This document shows, one piece after another, positions 4,990-6,691 of a stretch of DNA of 6,691 bases (positions within the stretch are counted from its first letter, which is position 1; the number at the start of each line of letters is the position of its first letter). Below the pieces are notes generated by a model. That model searched no databases, was not told the DNA's origin, and saw only the letters and a list, made by a program, of their open reading frames with translations. Source of the DNA: Clostridia bacterium (GTDB lineage: Bacteria; Bacillota; Clostridia; Lachnospirales; Cellulosilyticaceae); contig JAQSYC010000310.1 of NCBI GenBank assembly GCA_029256345.1, forward strand, positions 1 through 6,691, written 5' to 3'. The position numbers and the translations under genes were made by a program.

Positions 4990-6386
4990 TACTCGTCCAT
5001 TTCCTTTCCGCAGTATTCCGTCAGCTCTAAGCTGTTTTTTAACCTGAATGTGATTGTATGGTTTTCGTGTATGATAATTTTATCTACCGCCTGTAAAAAA
5101 AGCTGGCTTCTTTTTTTCTTGGCGGTAGCAAGCTCCAGCGTTAAGGTATTTTTTCTTTCTATAAAAACAGCAGAGTCAATATACCCTTTCGCTACGACAC
5201 TACTAAGGATATGACTCTGCTCTGTTAATTCCATAATTCTGTTGTTGCATTCGCTGATTTCCTGCTCCTGCTGTTCATCTATCCGAAGACTCTTTAAAGA
5301 TTCCAGCAGGGGAAAGAGGATATCTATATAATTGCTAGTAAGCTTATTCCACATCCCTGTAAATGCTCTTTTGATTACATCCTCCCGAATGCCCTTTAAG
5401 CAGCATTTTGATTTATCTTCGATATGCTGACTACAGCACCATTGTATTTTCTCATAAGGCTTGCCGATGTAAATTTTCTGTCTGCGGAAGATACCGCCGC
5501 ATTCTCCACAGATGATGTTGCTGCTGAATGCATAACGATTTTGGTATTTTCCCGAATCATCGATGCCCATCTGCTTTCTGCGGTATTCATAAATTTCCTT
5601 GACCGCTTCAAACTGTTCTCTAGTGATAATGGGTTCATGGTTTTCTGAAATAAAATACTGAGGCAGCTGCCCTTTATTTGGTTTTCGCTTAAAGGGAACT
5701 ACCTCAGTTGTAAATGTTTTTTGTAATAACAGATCTCCGGTATAGATTGGATTTTGCAGAATTTCTTTTACTACACTATCCTGCCATTTTTCAGCGCTTC
5801 GAATAGTTGGAATGCCATCTTCTGATAATCCTTTTGCAATGACATAGGAGCCTTTACCATTTAAATATTCTTTGAAAATACGGCGGACAACCACTGCTTC
5901 TTCATCCTTAATGATCAGCTCACCCGCTTCATCTTTCGTATAACCGTAAGCCGGGCAACCGAGGATAAAGGTGCCATCTTGAAATCGCTTTTTAACAGCC
6001 CACTTAGTATTGGTGGAAATACCCTCTGATTCACCTTTTGCCAGTGAGCTTAAGATCGTCAGCATCTGTTCGCTCTTTTCGGATAACGTATTAATGTGTT
6101 CTTTTTCAAAATATACAGCAATACTGAGTGCTTTCAGTTTACGGATTGCCTGTATGCTATCTACAGTATTTCGTGCAAATCTGGTAACGGACTTTGTAAT
6201 AATCATATCCACCTTGCCAGCTTTCAGGGTAAGACCGTTTCCTAAATCATGGGAAGAACCAACCATAGTAAAACACATCTGACCGGCATAGCTATCTAGC
6301 TTTTCATGCTGACCTTTCAAAACACCATGTGTATCCTCCGGTGCATCAATATAACAATAAATCCATGCTCTTTTTGCTTTTTCCAT
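4989..6386 (-). CDS. large serine recombinase homologue without catalytic serine, possible fusion (first of trio)
   Basis: The 465-residue protein has a shortened resolvase-like domain (about 6-130), a recombinase DNA-binding domain (about 145-265, with GYTKDEAGELIIKDEEA), a zinc ribbon (CGEC at 293-296, Cys 317-318, Cys 328-329), a charged helical stretch (about 366-428) and a C-terminal segment. Where active enzymes have YCRVS it has YCYID: Tyr 12 and Asp 14 replace the catalytic Arg and Ser. The downstream arginines in TRFARN are kept. The segment between GLTL (51-54) and KAGKVDM (55-61) is too short, suggesting a deletion or fusion joint. GGAGGG (6393-6398) sits 6 nt before the ATG at 6386. 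The stop overlaps the next gene as TAATG, so the two are translationally coupled. It probably cannot cleave DNA but may bind attachment-site sequences. Confidence 0.78.
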   Translation of the reverse strand: MEKAKRAWIYCYIDAPEDTHGVLKGQHEKLDSYAGQMCFTMVGSSHDLGNGLTLKAGKVDMIITKSVTRFARNTVDSIQAIRKLKALSIAVYFEKEHINTLSEKSEQMLTILSSLAKGESEGISTNTKWAVKKRFQDGTFILGCPAYGYTKDEAGELIIKDEEAVVVRRIFKEYLNGKGSYVIAKGLSEDGIPTIRSAEKWQDSVVKEILQNPIYTGDLLLQKTFTTEVVPFKRKPNKGQLPQYFISENHEPIITREQFEAVKEIYEYRRKQMGIDDSGKYQNRYAFSSNIICGECGGIFRRQKIYIGKPYEKIQWCCSQHIEDKSKCCLKGIREDVIKRAFTGMWNKLTSNYIDILFPLLESLKSLRIDEQQEQEISECNNRIMELTEQSHILSSVVAKGYIDSAVFIERKNTLTLELATAKKKRSQLFLQAVDKIIIHENHTITFRLKNSLELTEYCGKEMDE

Positions 6387-6472
6387 ACAGAACCCTCCAT
6401 TTCATTTTCTTTAATGTCACATTCATAAGGACAGCAAACATAAAAAGGTCTGCTGTTCATAGTATCTGACAT
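6317..6472 (-). CDS. possible small cysteine-containing ORF overlapping the first recombinase
   Basis: This 51-codon ORF begins MSDTMNSRPFYVCCPYECD; a second ATG at 6460 would give 47 codons. It overlaps the recombinase start in another frame. The first 29 residues up to KENEMEGSV look protein-like, with a CCPYEC cluster; the remainder only mirrors the recombinase. No ribosome binding site precedes either ATG, so this is a tentative gene or the end of a degraded one. I do not recognise the product. Confidence 0.25.
   Translation of the reverse strand: MSDTMNSRPFYVCCPYECDIKENEMEGSVWKKQKEHGFIVILMHRRIHMVF
6393..6398 (-). promoter_or_regulatory. ribosome binding site of the first recombinase gene
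   Basis: GGAGGG on the minus strand, 6 nt before the ATG at 6386, is the strongest translation signal in the recombinase cluster. The two downstream genes have poor or no sites, which suggests translation enters here. Confidence 0.7.
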
Positions 6473-6562
6473 CAAATTGCCAGACTTGTTCTTCGTTTTC
6501 TGCTGCTCTTATTCGACACTGCTTCCCAGAGCATAAGCCAATGGCTTTATAGGGCAGTCAAT

Positions 6563-6658
6563 TTAGACCAGCCAAGGTTTGGCTGTCATGGAAATCTCAC
6601 CCCAGCCGGGTTCTCCGGCTGCCGCACCCATTGCGATGTCTGTGGCTATGCGGAAGTA
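6563..6658 (-). pseudogene. possible 3' end of an unknown gene at the window edge
   Basis: On the minus strand the frame from 6658 to the stop at 6563 reads YFRIATDIAMGAAAGEPG and on to TAKPWLV. The same frame is open beyond an in-frame TGA (6661-6659) to the window edge, so it could be the end of a gene broken by a stop. The plus strand is also open here from an ATG at 6588 to the edge, without a ribosome binding site. This region is visibly more GC-rich than the rest. Neither reading is recognised, and the whole may be non-coding. Confidence 0.18.
6603..6621. repeat. GC-rich hairpin upstream of the recombinase module
   Basis: CAGCCGG (6603-6609) and CCGGCTG (6615-6621) form a perfect 7-bp stem with a 5-nt loop. 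No T-run follows on either strand, so it is not a standard terminator. It could be a regulatory RNA structure or a protein-binding site. Confidence 0.4.
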
Positions 6659-6691
6659 TCATTGTAGGCTGTTCAGGTCTTGGCGGTACGA

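Noticed and set aside
3492..6386. Functional three-recombinase integrase module
   Set aside because: The genes are on one strand and related, but each carries a visible defect: lost catalytic serine and shortening, frameshift, and truncation. I call it a decayed module.
6429..6458. Hairpin GGACAGCA / TGCTGTTC upstream of the first recombinase
   Set aside because: The perfect core is only 6 bp with a 14-nt loop, it overlaps a possible ORF, and nothing indicates a role.
6603..6621. Rho-independent terminator
   Set aside because: The stem is strong but no T-run follows on either strand.
1..6691. CRISPR array, tRNA, rRNA or riboswitch
   Set aside because: No regularly spaced repeats, cloverleaf-like sequence or conserved RNA core was seen on either strand by eye.

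Overview
The window looks like chromosomal DNA from a low-GC Gram-positive bacterium, most likely of the class Clostridia. The grounds are the AT-rich genes, strong AGGAG-type ribosome binding sites, and protein families (PadR, CPBP proteases, multi-gene large serine recombinase modules) that are common there. Nothing in the sequence fixes genus or species.

Left part (1-3030, AT-rich). A single rightward gene (123-755) encodes a small NAD(P)H-binding, NmrA/BVR-B-like oxidoreductase, with a perfect 16-bp palindrome just ahead of its ribosome binding site. Converging on it is a leftward cluster: a PadR-type repressor (2488-3030) overlaps by 71 bp an intramembrane CPBP-family protease (1854-2558), followed 82 bp later by a second, dissimilar CPBP protease (965-1771). 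The likely logic is a PadR-controlled unit producing two membrane proteases. The stop codon of the last gene lies inside an imperfect inverted repeat carrying the GGGGACGGTTT motif, which resembles dispersed REP-type elements.

Middle (3031-3491). This mostly non-coding stretch contains a candidate padR promoter whose 19-bp spacer is filled by an inverted repeat. It also holds a frame-broken, cysteine-rich coding remnant that abuts a broken recombinase gene.

Right part (3492-6691, somewhat higher GC). Three leftward serine recombinase genes in series form the integration/excision module of an integrative element, and all three look damaged or non-standard. The first (4989-6386) has Tyr and Asp in place of the catalytic Arg and Ser and appears to have internal deletions or a fusion joint. 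The second (4091-4989) starts at a TAATG overlap, has no catalytic domain, and is split by what reads as loss of one T from a five-T run. The third (3492-4031) has a complete catalytic domain but is cut off at the start of its DNA-binding region. I read this as a decaying remnant of a three-recombinase module, probably unable to move itself. The element's body would lie beyond position 6691. Positions 6387-6691 hold a possible small cysteine-containing ORF, a GC-rich hairpin and a possible gene 3' end.

I found no rRNA, tRNA, CRISPR array, complete insertion sequence or convincing Rho-independent terminator. I see no clearly new biological system. The most unusual items are the recombinase trio with complementary defects and the overprinted padR/CPBP junction.
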